NCBI GenBank assembly: GCA_031979385.1
Contig: DALZEF010000004.1
Location: 124,001 to 188,000 of the forward strand
DNA length: 64,000 nucleotides
Reading direction: 5' to 3'
DNA from: Timonella sp031979385
GTDB taxonomy: Bacteria; Actinomycetota; Actinomycetes; Actinomycetales; Cellulomonadaceae
Positions 25,524 through 35,300 of this stretch are shown here, piece by piece (positions within the stretch are counted from its first letter, which is position 1; each line of letters starts with the position of its first letter). The notes below the pieces were generated by a model. It saw only the letters and a list, made by a program, of their open reading frames with translations, did not search any database and was not told where the DNA came from. The position numbers and the translations under genes were made by a program.

Positions 25524-25590
25524 CGATGGGGCGAAAATGGTCCGGGTTCCCTCTTTTTATATGGGGAACTGGATCAAAAAAGCCCCATCG
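25524..25590. repeat. Palindromic element, CGATGGG family member B
   Basis: 67-bp imperfect palindrome with terminal arms CGATGGGGC/GCCCCATCG and a partly paired interior (GGTTCCC with GGGGAAC). Its left arm shares CGATGGG, CGAAAA and GTCCG with member C at 30030-30096. Confidence 0.6.
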
Positions 25591-25599
25591 GCTTCAGGG

Positions 25600-25641
25600 T
25601 CCGTGAGGGAGAGTGCATGGAAGTGCACCTTCCCTCACGGA
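25600..25641 (-). terminator. Terminator hairpin of the MMPL gene
   Basis: 11-bp perfect stem with an additional GTGCA/TGCAC inner pairing, 19 nt beyond the minus-strand stop at 25661. Confidence 0.6.
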
Positions 25642-25660
25642 AGGAAGCGAACAGACCCAG

Positions 25661-28600
25661 TCAGGCGTTCGACCCGCTCGGGGCCAGCGCGGGATCGGAC
25701 TCAGTGGAGTCAGCAGGAGGAACGGAATCCTCAAGCTTTGCGCCCTCAACATCCACGTCTGGAAGGATCCGCTCAAGCCACGCTGGCAGATACCATGCCT
25801 TGTCGCCGAGCAGGTGCATGATCGCAGGGGTGAGGGTCATGCGGACCACGAACGCATCAAACAGCACGCCTATAGCGAGTGCAAACCCGATCGGACGGAT
25901 CATGGTCAGGTGCGAGAACGTGAAGCCTGCGAACACGGACACCATGATGAGTGCCGCAGCCACAACGACCGGAGCGGCCAGGTTGAAGCCCTGTTTGACG
26001 GCGTCGCGGGCGGATGAACCATGAGCGTAGGCCTCGCGCATCGCTGTTACGAGGAAGACCTGATAGTCCATGGCCAGGCCGAACAGGATACCGGTGAGCA
26101 GGATCGGCAGGAAGCTCATGATCGGTGCCGGGTTGTGCACGTCAAAGAGCGATCCGAACCAACCCCACTGGTAGACGGCCACGGTGGAACCGAACGCTGC
26201 GGCAAGCGACAACAGGAACCCGAGTGTCGCAATAAGTGGAACCACGATTGACCGGAACACGAGCAGCATGAGGATCAGCGAGAGTCCAACCACGATGATG
26301 AGGTAGGGAGGTAGGGCGGCGTTGATCTTTTCGCTGACATCGATCTGCGCTGCAACTTGACCGGTGATGTGCGCGGTCACGCCGGTCTCATCCTTGATGG
26401 TGTCGGTCATGCCGCGCAGTTCATGCACGATCTCCTCGGTAGCCGGGTCTGCCGGACCACTCGCAGGGACGATCTGGATCGCACCGAAGGTCAATTCCTG
26501 ATTGGTTGCGGCAGGAACGGCGGCGAACACACCATCTGTCCTGGAGATGCGTTCGGCCACCTCGAGAAGCTGCTCTGTTGCCGCATTCTCATCCTCGGGG
26601 TTGTCGAGTTCGGCTAGTAGGATCAGTTGGCCGTTGAAGCCGGGGCCGAACTGCTGGGAGGTAATCTCGTATGCTCTCTGGGCGTCGGACCCGTACGGCT
26701 CAGATCCGCCATCTGGTAGCGCGGTCTTCATGGACGCCACAGGGATTGCGATAACGCCGAGCACGATGATGCTTGCGAGGGCTGCCAGCCATGGTGCGGA
26801 GGTGAGGGTTTTGACCCACCACAGGCTTGCCGAGGGCTTGGAACCGTTGGTGTGGGCCACGGTGGAGGACCCTGCAACTGCCGAAGAGGTGGCGGCAACG
26901 GCTTCAGCGCGCGCTGCACGGCCCTTCTTGGTGAGCACCTTCTCGCCCATGACCGCGAGCAGTGCCGGTGTGAGCGTGATGGAGAGCAACACGGACATGA
27001 GCACCGTGAATGCCGCGGACAGACCGAGGATCGCGATGAACGGGAGTCCAGAGACCACGAGCGCGGACAGCGCGATAATCACTGTGAGACCTGCGAACAC
27101 GACTGCGTTTCCGCTCGTGCCGATGGAACGGCCAATCGATTCGCGGAGGGGCATTCCAGCGAGCAATTGGGTGCGGTGTCGATGGACGATGAACAGGGTG
27201 TAGTCGATTCCCACGGCGAGCCCAAGCATGAGCGCGAGTGCCGGGGTAATGGATTGCATGTCGATCAGGGAGGACAACGCGAGTGTTCCACCCACACCGG
27301 CTGCAACACCGGATAGCGCCATGAGAAGTGGTAGTCCCACGGCGAGGAAGGTTCCGAACATCACGAACAGGACGATTCCCGCGATGATGAGCCCGATAAC
27401 CTCGGTGATGCCGAAGATGGAGTTGAGGTCGGAGAGGATCTCCTTGGAGAACAGGGTGGTGACTCCAGTAGCCTCGACACTGTCGGCGATCGACTGGATG
27501 TCGGCGCGCTCATCAGCGGTCAACGACTCGGGCTGTCCGTAGAACATGACCTGCGAGATCGCGGTGTTGTTTTTCTTGTTGATGAAGGACATCGGCTCGG
27601 TGAGCGCGACCGTTCGCAGGCCGAGGGCTAGCGCTATTCTGCCGTCCTCGAGTTGTTTCTTTCCGTCGGCGATCTGAATGCGAGCGTCTTCGAGCTTTTG
27701 CTTGTTTTCCTCAATCTGGGTGCGGCCCTCTTCGAGTTGCTTGCGCCCCTCGGCGAGTTGGCGTTCTCCGTCTTCGAGTTGCTTTTCGTTGCGGGAGATC
27801 TCGGCGACGCCTGCGTTGTATTGTGCAAGCCCGGCCTCGTATTGGGCACGTCCGTCAGCCAGTTCTCTTTCGCCGTCTGTGAGTTGCTGTTCGGCGGCGT
27901 CGAGTTCCTTCTTGGCTGCTGACAACTGCTTTTCAGCGGCTTTGAGTTCTTTCTCCGCCGCGTCGAGTTCCTTCTTGGCGGCTGTCAGTTGTTTCTCGGC
28001 GGTTTTGAGTTCCTTGCGCCCAGCCTCGAGTTTTGCGCTCTCCTCGGCAATGGTCTTATTGCCCTGCTCTAGCTCTGCGGCGGCCTTGGGCAGTTCCACC
28101 GAGGCGGCTACGAGTTGGTTGAGTTGTTCCTGCTGTGCTTCGAGTGTGGTGCGGGTCTCGATTGCCGTGATCACATTGGCATAGTCAGGGGTGTCCTGCA
28201 TGCCCAGTTGTTCAAGCCGTGCCTTGCTGTCCTGGAGGTCTTTGTGGGAAGGAATCTGGGAGAGCGCACCGGAGATCTGTTGCAGCGCGCCCTTGGCAGC
28301 GGCGATGGTTGCCCGTTCTCCGCTGGTGCCGAGTTGTGCGGCAGCCTGGGCGATGCCAGCGTCGTATTGTTTCTTTCCGGCTTCGTACTCTGCGGTGCCG
28401 GCTGCCAACTGCTTCTTGGCTGCGGCTATTTGCTTCTCGCCGTCTGCGATCTGCTTTTTCCCAGCCTCATATTCTTTGACGCCTTGGTTGTACTCTTTCT
28501 TACCGGCGTTGAACTGTTGTTCTCCGGCCTTGAACTCTTTGAGTCCTGCCTCGTATTCTGCTCGCCCGTCGTTGAACTGTTTGCGCCCGTCAGCCAGTTC

Positions 28601-29218
28601 CTTCTCTCCGTCTGCGAGCTGCTGCTCTGCTTCGTCGAGTTGTTTCCTGGCGTCTTCGAGTTCTCTCTCTCCTGCGAGGAGGAGCGCTCGACCTTCAACA
28701 AGTTTGGCCTCGTTGTCGAAGATTTCCTTTTCTCCGGCGACCAGTTCTTCCTCTGCCTCGAGGAGTTGTTGGGAACCATCGGAGACCTCGGCTTGGGCCT
28801 CCTCTAGTTTCTTCTCGTTTTCGGCGATTTCCGCTTCGCCGTCGGCGACGTTTTGTGCGCTGTTGTCGATTTGGTCTTGCATCTCGAATGGGTTCAGGAC
28901 TGAACGCACAGGCGTTTGCCCCTCTAGGCCTTCGAGGGCAGTGACAATTGCTGCGCGTTGCGCGTCGCTGAAGGGTTCACCGTCGTTGGTTTGGAAGACG
29001 ATGGTGCCGTTTCCACCGGAGAGTTCGGGTAGTTCCTCGTGCATGAGATTGAGCACGCGTTCGGTTTCTGTGCCTGGCAGTGAGAACGTGTTGGACAGGG
29101 TGCCCATGAAGGTTCCTGCGAGGACTCCGATGAGCGTGAGGATCGCGACCCAGGAGGCAATGAACTTCTTGCGGTGGTCGTGTGCGGCAAGACCGATTTT
29201 GTACAGGAATTGTGCCAT
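25661..29218 (-). CDS. MMPL/RND-family transporter with giant heptad-repeat extracytoplasmic insert
   Basis: 1185 residues, an MMPL-type exporter of the lipid or drug class. The first transmembrane helix is at about 18-40. Residues about 110-540 form a continuous coiled-coil-like insert of heptad units containing Gly (patterns such as ADGEKELADGRKQ, YEAGKKQ). Membrane bundle 1 (about 605-780) contains the proton-relay motif GIDYTLF, and bundle 2 (about 1000-1150) contains AMDYQVF. The tail is acidic. The insert resembles repeats of YhgE/Pip-type proteins and probably spans far into the cell wall. The gene starts 3 nt after the TetR stop, so it is co-transcribed with and probably controlled by that regulator. 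The substrate is unknown. Confidence 0.88.
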   Translation of the reverse strand: MAQFLYKIGLAAHDHRKKFIASWVAILTLIGVLAGTFMGTLSNTFSLPGTETERVLNLMHEELPELSGGNGTIVFQTNDGEPFSDAQRAAIVTALEGLEGQTPVRSVLNPFEMQDQIDNSAQNVADGEAEIAENEKKLEEAQAEVSDGSQQLLEAEEELVAGEKEIFDNEAKLVEGRALLLAGERELEDARKQLDEAEQQLADGEKELADGRKQFNDGRAEYEAGLKEFKAGEQQFNAGKKEYNQGVKEYEAGKKQIADGEKQIAAAKKQLAAGTAEYEAGKKQYDAGIAQAAAQLGTSGERATIAAAKGALQQISGALSQIPSHKDLQDSKARLEQLGMQDTPDYANVITAIETRTTLEAQQEQLNQLVAASVELPKAAAELEQGNKTIAEESAKLEAGRKELKTAEKQLTAAKKELDAAEKELKAAEKQLSAAKKELDAAEQQLTDGERELADGRAQYEAGLAQYNAGVAEISRNEKQLEDGERQLAEGRKQLEEGRTQIEENKQKLEDARIQIADGKKQLEDGRIALALGLRTVALTEPMSFINKKNNTAISQVMFYGQPESLTADERADIQSIADSVEATGVTTLFSKEILSDLNSIFGITEVIGLIIAGIVLFVMFGTFLAVGLPLLMALSGVAAGVGGTLALSSLIDMQSITPALALMLGLAVGIDYTLFIVHRHRTQLLAGMPLRESIGRSIGTSGNAVVFAGLTVIIALSALVVSGLPFIAILGLSAAFTVLMSVLLSITLTPALLAVMGEKVLTKKGRAARAEAVAATSSAVAGSSTVAHTNGSKPSASLWWVKTLTSAPWLAALASIIVLGVIAIPVASMKTALPDGGSEPYGSDAQRAYEITSQQFGPGFNGQLILLAELDNPEDENAATEQLLEVAERISRTDGVFAAVPAATNQELTFGAIQIVPASGPADPATEEIVHELRGMTDTIKDETGVTAHITGQVAAQIDVSEKINAALPPYLIIVVGLSLILMLLVFRSIVVPLIATLGFLLSLAAAFGSTVAVYQWGWFGSLFDVHNPAPIMSFLPILLTGILFGLAMDYQVFLVTAMREAYAHGSSARDAVKQGFNLAAPVVVAAALIMVSVFAGFTFSHLTMIRPIGFALAIGVLFDAFVVRMTLTPAIMHLLGDKAWYLPAWLERILPDVDVEGAKLEDSVPPADSTESDPALAPSGSNA

Positions 29219-29221
29219 GGG

Positions 29222-29887
29222 TCAGGCGTCTTTCTGTGCGGGCGTTGGGGTGGGGTTGATGGAAGCGATGGTGGGGAAACCATCTTTGATGATTTCGATT
29301 GCCTGGGTCAGAGTGTCCTTGAGGCGTGCGGTATCGGCCTCGGTTGGGATGCCGTCAACGGTGTCGAACCAGTGTTGGAACGCGGCGTTGCAGGCGCCGA
29401 GCACGGAGTGGCTGAAGACGGAGATCGCGAATGGGTCCGCATTGGGTAGCCGTTGCCCGAGTTTGCGGGTCATTTCGGTGATTGCCTCTTCCCAGGCGAT
29501 GAGCCGGTTGGCGTGTAGCGATGGGTTGGTGCAGCCCTGTGAGTAGAGCAATGCGACGGAACTGAGGAAGTCCTGGTCTGCGATGGAGTGCAGGGCGTGG
29601 ATGGTGGCGTCGACGATGGGCATGGTGAAGGCGTGGTCGTCGAGCGCTTCGATCGCGCGGTCGAGGGCGCGGGTCACCTGAATGTTGAGGGCTTCGTCGA
29701 GGGACGAGAAGTAGTTGAAGAACGTGCGTCGAGAGATGTCAGCGCGGGCTGCGACCATCTCGATCGTGATGTTCTCGTAGCTAACCTCGGCCACCAGGTC
29801 GAGCGCGGCCTGCGCGATGGCTGCCCTGGTCGCGGCTTTGTTGCGTTCTCGTCGCGAGAGCGTAGTGTCGGGAGCCTTTGAAGTCAC
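29222..29887 (-). CDS. TetR-family regulator of the MMPL exporter
   Basis: 221 residues. The HTH ITIEMVAARADISRRTFFNYFSSLDEALN (about residues 40-68) is typical of TetR regulators of exporters. GTG 29887 has no ribosome site but lies exactly 6 nt after TAGTGT, so it is probably leaderless. A 26-bp palindrome (29895-29920) overlaps this promoter, consistent with self-repression. The exporter gene follows after 3 nt, so one ligand could induce both. Confidence 0.9.
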   Translation of the reverse strand: MTSKAPDTTLSRRERNKAATRAAIAQAALDLVAEVSYENITIEMVAARADISRRTFFNYFSSLDEALNIQVTRALDRAIEALDDHAFTMPIVDATIHALHSIADQDFLSSVALLYSQGCTNPSLHANRLIAWEEAITEMTRKLGQRLPNADPFAISVFSHSVLGACNAAFQHWFDTVDGIPTEADTARLKDTLTQAIEIIKDGFPTIASINPTPTPAQKDA

Positions 29888-29894
29888 CTGTTTA

Positions 29895-29920
29895 CACTAC
29901 GTGCAATTTTGCACGCAGTG
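29895..29920. promoter_or_regulatory. TetR operator palindrome before the regulator/exporter operon
   Basis: CACT-N2-GTGCAA-TT-TTGCAC-N2-AGTG, a near-perfect 26-bp palindrome that covers the predicted -10 of the TetR gene. A further GTGCAATTGGCA half-site follows. Typical geometry for an autoregulatory TetR site. Confidence 0.7.
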
Positions 29921-30277
29921 CAATTGGCAACGATATGGTTCCGATCACACCCCATCTCAACTTCCAGCACTGTCGGGTATGCCCTGCCATCCGGTCGAAC
30001 CCAGCGCTGACTGAGTCCCATTCCACGGCCGATGGGCCGAAAAGTGTCCGAGTGCACTGAATTTATCTGTGCATTCGGAACAAAAGTAGCCCATCGACAG
30101 TGAGCGGCACCGACGCGGAGAGAGGGATGCGTGGAACCTCTCCCCGAAAGCCAAGAAGCCCCCTGGGGTTGCAGGTGGCGCTGCTAATCTAGGAGGCAGA
30201 ACCTGCGAACCGGCCGTCCACGCGGCCGCACCCAGCGAAGAAACGCAACCGGCTCGTCGAAAAGGAATGGTCACACA
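29921..30277. other. Intergenic region, exporter operon / dcd
   Basis: 357 bp without a gene. It holds the palindrome at 30030-30096. The AAGGA at 30264-30268 is the only ribosome-site-like sequence before the dcd start. Nothing else is recognised. Confidence 0.5.
30030..30096. repeat. Palindromic element, CGATGGG family member C
   Basis: 67-bp imperfect palindrome with arms CGATGGGC/GCCCATCG and inner GTGCA pairs. The left arm resembles member B (CGATGGG, CGAAAA, GTCCG shared). Confidence 0.6.
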
Positions 30278-30919
30278 GTGCTCCTCTCAGACCGCGATAT
30301 CAAAGCCCACATCGAAGCGGGCACGGTGGCTCTCGAACCGTTCGACCCAACCCTGATCCAGCCCTCAAGCGTGGACGTGCGCCTCGATCGGTTCTTCCGC
30401 CTGTTCGACAACCACAAGTACCCCTACATCGATCCGGCCACAGAACAGCCGGAGTTGACGCGACTCGTTGAGGTGGAAGCGGACACCCCGTTTATCCTGC
30501 ACCCAGGTGAGTTCGTTCTCGCGGCCACATACGAGCAGGTCACCCTGCCCAACAATGTGGCTGCGCGCCTCGAGGGGAAATCCTCGCTCGGACGACTCGG
30601 CTTGCTGACCCACTCGACCGCGGGTTTCATCGACCCAGGCTTCACCGGACACGTGACCTTGGAACTGAGTAACGTCGCGACTCTACCAATCCTGTTGTGG
30701 CCGGGCATGAAGATCGGTCAGATGTGCTTCTTCCAACTCACCTCTGAAACTGAGAACCCGTACGGTTCGCACGTGTATGGGTCGCGCTACCAGGGGCAGC
30801 GTGGACCGACAGCATCACGCTCGTACCTGAACTTCTACCGCAGTGACGTCACCGACGTGTCAGGAACCGATGCACCCGTGGCAGAAGAATCTGTCTCCGG
30901 CAAACCTGACGCGCACTAG
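30278..30919 (+). CDS. dcd: dCTP deaminase
   Basis: 213 residues. It deaminates dCTP, supplying dUTP or, in the bifunctional actinobacterial type, dUMP directly for thymidylate synthesis. Visible motifs: MLLSDRDIKAHIEAG at the N-terminus, IQPSSVDVRLDRFFRLF, the active-site block RLEGKSSLGRLGLLTHSTAGFIDPGFTGHVTLELSN (catalytic Glu after the loop), and the C-terminal nucleotide-closing segment SRYQGQRGPTASRSY. The start is GTG 30278. It is followed after 11 nt by an unrelated unknown gene. Confidence 0.95.
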   Translation: MLLSDRDIKAHIEAGTVALEPFDPTLIQPSSVDVRLDRFFRLFDNHKYPYIDPATEQPELTRLVEVEADTPFILHPGEFVLAATYEQVTLPNNVAARLEGKSSLGRLGLLTHSTAGFIDPGFTGHVTLELSNVATLPILLWPGMKIGQMCFFQLTSETENPYGSHVYGSRYQGQRGPTASRSYLNFYRSDVTDVSGTDAPVAEESVSGKPDAH

Positions 30920-30930
30920 TAAGACCTCCA

Positions 30931-32151
30931 ATGACCCAACTACGGCTCTCACCGACACCGCTGCCAGACCTTCCTTCCCGCAGCGCTGGGACGGGCGCTC
31001 AGGTCACGCACTTCCTGACCCTGCCCGACTACCTGGACCCCTCCGACATGGAGTTTCTGTTCCAGTGCCGCGAACCACGCGCAACCTGGGAAACCCTGCC
31101 GCGAGAGATCGTGGACGGTGACATCGTCGAGATCCTGCCGGGAACGATCAGGCTTTCCCCGAGGGCTATCGTGCATGGCCCATACTCGCCGCGCATACTC
31201 GCACCGGAATCGCAGTCGAAGGTCATCTCGCTCGAAACCGGTGCTGTGAGCATGGGGGATACAGGCGTCATCCTCGACACGGGAGTTCTACATCTCGACT
31301 TGGGTGCTCTCGACAAAGACCCTGAAACGCAGCCGCATCCTGCACAGTTCCCACCGCAGGCGACGCTCGTATGGGCGCTCACGTGCGTGCGCGAACGCGG
31401 CGAGGCACCCATGCGGGATGTGGGCGACAGGGATGGACTGGCACGCATCTTCGCGGAGGGCACGCCGGTGCGCGAGGAGTTCCGGCAGGTGACCTCTCTG
31501 GTCTCGATTGCGCGTTTCTTGGAGGGCACGGCACACTTCGATGCGGTCCTGGGCGGTGGTGCCGAGCGTTATCGCTCCGTCGCCCCTGACCCCGCTGCCA
31601 ATGTGGAGCTGACCGTCTACAGCGACGTATGGCTCGATCCCCAGGCAACCCTGCGTCTTGCCCAACTCGTTGCGCCAACCATGCAGTACATGCCCACCGA
31701 GGTGGAATGGGACGGTCCAAACCTCGAGGCGGCGCAGGAAGTACGTGATGAACTCGTTGCCCTCGCCCCAGACTTTCTCGAGAAGTTGCACCGCACCGCA
31801 GACGAGTTCGATGCACAGACGCTTGCCGAACCCGAGGCGGTTACCGCCTATGGGCTCGTGTACGAGGCATCCAAGGGCGATCTGGTCACGGTGGAGGTGG
31901 CCGGAACACAATGGCTACCACCGATCCTGGAGAACATTGAATGGGCCAAGAACGGGGTGATCGAATACCGGATCTCATGGATTCCAGATGACCTCGAGGA
32001 CTGGCATCGTGAACTTCCCAGCTTTGAACTGCGTCAGCGACGCACCCGTATCACGCCGCTTGTGCGTAGCCTTACCCGGTCGCTGTATTCGGCGACCGCA
32101 GGAGAGGTTGTGGACCAGGACGGGTTTCTACGTGACCCGGCCTCTCTGTAG
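30931..32151 (+). CDS. Protein of unknown function, co-transcribed with dcd
   Basis: 406 residues, acidic, with no signal peptide or membrane segment. The N-terminal half is beta-rich (IVEILPGTIRLSPRAIV, MGDTGVILDTGVLHLDLG). The middle has TLVWALTCVRERGEAPM, SLVSIARFLEGTAHFDAVLGGGAERY and TLRLAQLVAPTMQYMPTEVEWDG. I do not recognise a family. The pattern loosely recalls DUF4261-type proteins, but I cannot support that. The gap after dcd is only 11 nt and there is no terminator, so they share a transcript. ATG 30931 lacks a clear ribosome site. Confidence 0.75.
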   Translation: MTQLRLSPTPLPDLPSRSAGTGAQVTHFLTLPDYLDPSDMEFLFQCREPRATWETLPREIVDGDIVEILPGTIRLSPRAIVHGPYSPRILAPESQSKVISLETGAVSMGDTGVILDTGVLHLDLGALDKDPETQPHPAQFPPQATLVWALTCVRERGEAPMRDVGDRDGLARIFAEGTPVREEFRQVTSLVSIARFLEGTAHFDAVLGGGAERYRSVAPDPAANVELTVYSDVWLDPQATLRLAQLVAPTMQYMPTEVEWDGPNLEAAQEVRDELVALAPDFLEKLHRTADEFDAQTLAEPEAVTAYGLVYEASKGDLVTVEVAGTQWLPPILENIEWAKNGVIEYRISWIPDDLEDWHRELPSFELRQRRTRITPLVRSLTRSLYSATAGEVVDQDGFLRDPASL

Positions 32152-32356
32152 AGTTTCGCGAACTTTTACCTCCTAAATACGTCACATCGGGACTTAGGTC
32201 GGTGTGCGCTTGGTAAAATCAACTCGTCGTATACCGTGTCTCGGTATGCGTTTTGTGAAAGTTATCGCACTCCCAAACTGGAACTTGACGCGGGCTTGCC
32301 CCGTTCTTGGTGCGTAACTGTGTTCTTGTTACCGCCCACTACAGGACGGAGCGGAC
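32152..32356 (+). promoter_or_regulatory. Leader/promoter region of the mrp/mnh operon
   Basis: 205 bp without a gene. A short inverted repeat (GTATACCG / CGGTATGC, 32229-32249) and the ribosome site GGACGGAGCGGAC before GTG 32357 are visible. No clear promoter boxes can be assigned. Confidence 0.35.
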
Positions 32357-35300
32357 GTGCTGATTTTGCTCGTTGCCCATGCGATCATGGCTCTCATTGC
32401 GCCCGCATTAGTAACGTGGTTTGGCCGTAAGGCTTTCCTCGTTGTTGCTGCTGCCCCTGCAGGCGCCGCCGTGTACGCGCTCACCATGACCTCGCGTGTG
32501 CTTGAGGGGAACTATCCTGCTGAGAGCTATTCGTGGATACCGGCTCTCGGTATCAATATCGCTTTCAGGTTGGACACGCTGTCGTGGCTGATGCTGCTCA
32601 TCGTCGGTGGTATTGGTGCTGGCGTACTGATCTATTGTTCTGTATACTTCTCGCCCACGGCCCAAGGCCTGAGGCGTTTTTGTGGCGTTCTCACGGCATT
32701 CGCCGGTGTCATGGTGGGTCTGGTGCTCGCCGATGACCTGATGCTGTTGTTCATGTTCTGGGAACTCACCACGGTCTTCTCCTACCTGCTCATCGGCCAC
32801 TACTTTGAGAAGAAGGCTTCTCGACGAGCCGCCATGCAGGCGATCATCGTCACCACCGCAGGCGGCTTGGCGATGCTCGTGGGTGTTGTGATCCTTGGCG
32901 TGAGTGCGGAGACCGGCTTCTCGCTGTCCGGCATGATCGCGAACCCGCCGCAGAGCGCGGCCGTCACCGCTGGCGTCGTGTGCCTGCTGATCGGTGCGGC
33001 CTCAAAGGCCGCGTTGATCCCGACGCACTTCTGGCTTCCCGGTGCCATGGCCGCTCCGACTCCGGTGTCGGCGTACCTGCATGCTGCTGCGATGGTGAAG
33101 GCTGGCGTGTATCTGGTTGCGCGCTTCGCTCCCGCCTACTCCCACCTTGAGGTGTGGGTGTGGATGATCGTGATCATGGGGTGTGGCACCCTGCTCCTGG
33201 GCGGGTATCGTGCGCTGCGCCAACATGATCTGAAACTTATTCTGGCGTATGGAACGGTCTCGCAGCTCGGTTTGATCGTGCTGATGGTGGGACTGGGTTC
33301 GCAGAGCGCTGCGCTCGCGGGCCTCGCGATGATCGCGTCGCACGCGATGTTCAAGGCCGCACTGTTCTTGACCACCGGTGTGGTTGACGCTGCGACGGGA
33401 ACTCGCGATATGCGACGACTCACGGGCGTGGGTCGTGCTATGCCGATGGTCGCGTTCACGGGAATCGTGGCGACGTTGTCCATGATCGGCGTGCCGCCGT
33501 TGGCGGGATACGTCGCGAAGGAGGCCGCACTTGAGGCTCTTCTGCATGACGGCGTTCCCGCGCTGGCTCCATGGGTCAGTACGGTTGTCCTGGTCTCCGT
33601 GGTCGTTGGTTCGATGCTGACTGTCGCATATGGTGCCCGTTTCTGCTGGGGGGCCTTTGCGGATAAGAAGGGTGCACCGGCAATCGCGATTCCGAAGTAC
33701 ACCTCCGAGGGCAAGCCATCCATCACCGACATGGTGGACCCGGCTGAGTTCAAGCGTCAGGGTCCACGTCTGACCGTCCCAGGACTTGTGCTTGCGGTGC
33801 TCTCGTTGATTGTGGGTCTGTTCCCAGCACAGTTTGAGAAGTACATCGTTGCGCATGCTGACACCTACCAGGCCGGACACGCAGGCCACCTGACGCTGTG
33901 GGCTGGCTTTGGCACCAGCTTCTGGTTGACCGTCGCGGTTCTGAGCGTTGGCGCGCTGATGTTCTGGGTACGTCGCCCGATTGAACTGTTCCAGGCCGCA
34001 ATGCCACACGGTGCGGATGCTGAACTGGTCTACCGCAGGTTCATGCGGCTACTCGACAACTTCGCCGCAGACCTCACCGCTATCACCCAGCGTGGTTCGC
34101 TACCGTATTACCTCTCTGCGATTCTTGTCGTGATGGCGCTTGGTCCGGGGTCACTACTGTTCTTCGGCAATGATCTGCCGTCCGCCTCCGAGGTGCGCTT
34201 GTGGGACACCCCTGCGCAGTTGTTCGCCGTGATCATCATCATCCCGGCCGTCGTGCTGGCCGCGCGTTCACGCCGCCGTATCAAGGCGGTTCTTCTTGTC
34301 GGGTTTGCCGGATACTCCACGGCGATGCTGTTCCTGTTGCAAGGCGCGCCAGACCTAGCGTTGACTCAGGTACTGGTCGAGACGATCACCCTCGTCGTCA
34401 TGCTGCTCGCGCTGCGCCGTCTACCCGCCTACTTCTCCGACCGACCACTCAAAGCCTCGCGCTGGCTCCGTCTGAGCGTCGCGCTCGTCATCGGTGCGCT
34501 GGCCATGGGGCTGGCCGCAATCGTTCCGGGAGCGCGTATCCACCAGCGGGCGTCAATTGACTTCCCGCAGGAGGCCTACGAGTTCGGTGGCGGAAAGAAC
34601 ATCGTCAACGTGGCCCTCGTCGACATGCGTGCCTGGGACACGATGGGCGAGATCTCCGTGCTCCTGGTTGCCGCGACGGGCGTTGCCTCGCTGATCTTCC
34701 TGAGCCGCAGGTCCGGTGAGATTCTGCGGGTGGACAATGCACCGAGGAAGGTTGGCTCCGGAGCTGTCTGGTCCAACCACGATGAGACCGACAAGAACGC
34801 CTCCCTTCGGAAGAAGGGGGTCGTGAGCGAGGGTCTTAAGGCCACCCCTGCTCAGGTGAAGACCACGCAGCGGTTCCGTAAGTGGCTGCGTGCTGGCTCG
34901 ACCCTGGCCCCGCAGCGCCGATCTGTCATCTTCGAGGTCGTGGCCCGTCTGATATTCCACTCGATGATCGTGTTCGGGTTGTTCCTGCTGTTCTCGGGAC
35001 ACAACGCTCCGGGTGGTGGATTCGCGGCTGGCCTGGTTGTGGGCATCGCCCTGATCGTGCGCTATCTGGCCGGTGGCCGATACGAACTGGGCGAGGCGGC
35101 CCCTGTGCACCCGGGTCTGCTGCTCGGAACGGGTCTGTTCCTCTCCGCGGGTGTCGGACTGCTGTCCCTGATCTTGAGCGGAAGCGTGCTACAGAGTTTC
35201 ATCTGGGAGTTCACGCTGCCGTTGATCGGTGACGTCAAGTTGATCTCCACCCTGTTCTTTGACATAGGCGTGTTCCTCGTCGTGCTCGGCGTCGTGCTCG

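Larger units (their letters stand above)
25330..25660. other. Intergenic region with two hairpins
   Basis: No gene is visible. 25524-25590 is a 67-bp imperfect palindrome beginning CGATGGGGC and ending GCCCCATCG (CGATGGG family member B). 25600-25641 is a second hairpin with an 11-bp stem (25600-25610 with 25631-25641) and an inner GTGCA/TGCAC extension, a likely terminator for the MMPL gene ending at 25661. Confidence 0.6.

Noticed and set aside
27640..28810. Repetitive DNA resembling a repeat array or CRISPR
   Set aside because: The repeats are in-frame coding heptads of the MMPL insert, irregular in length and without spacers. No CRISPR array was seen in the window.
28191..29546. Long Ser/Ala-rich open frame on the plus strand opposite the coiled-coil part of the MMPL gene
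   Set aside because: Its Ser/Leu/Phe-rich repetitive translation arises from the reverse complement of the heptad repeats; no start signal and it also covers the tetR gene antisense.
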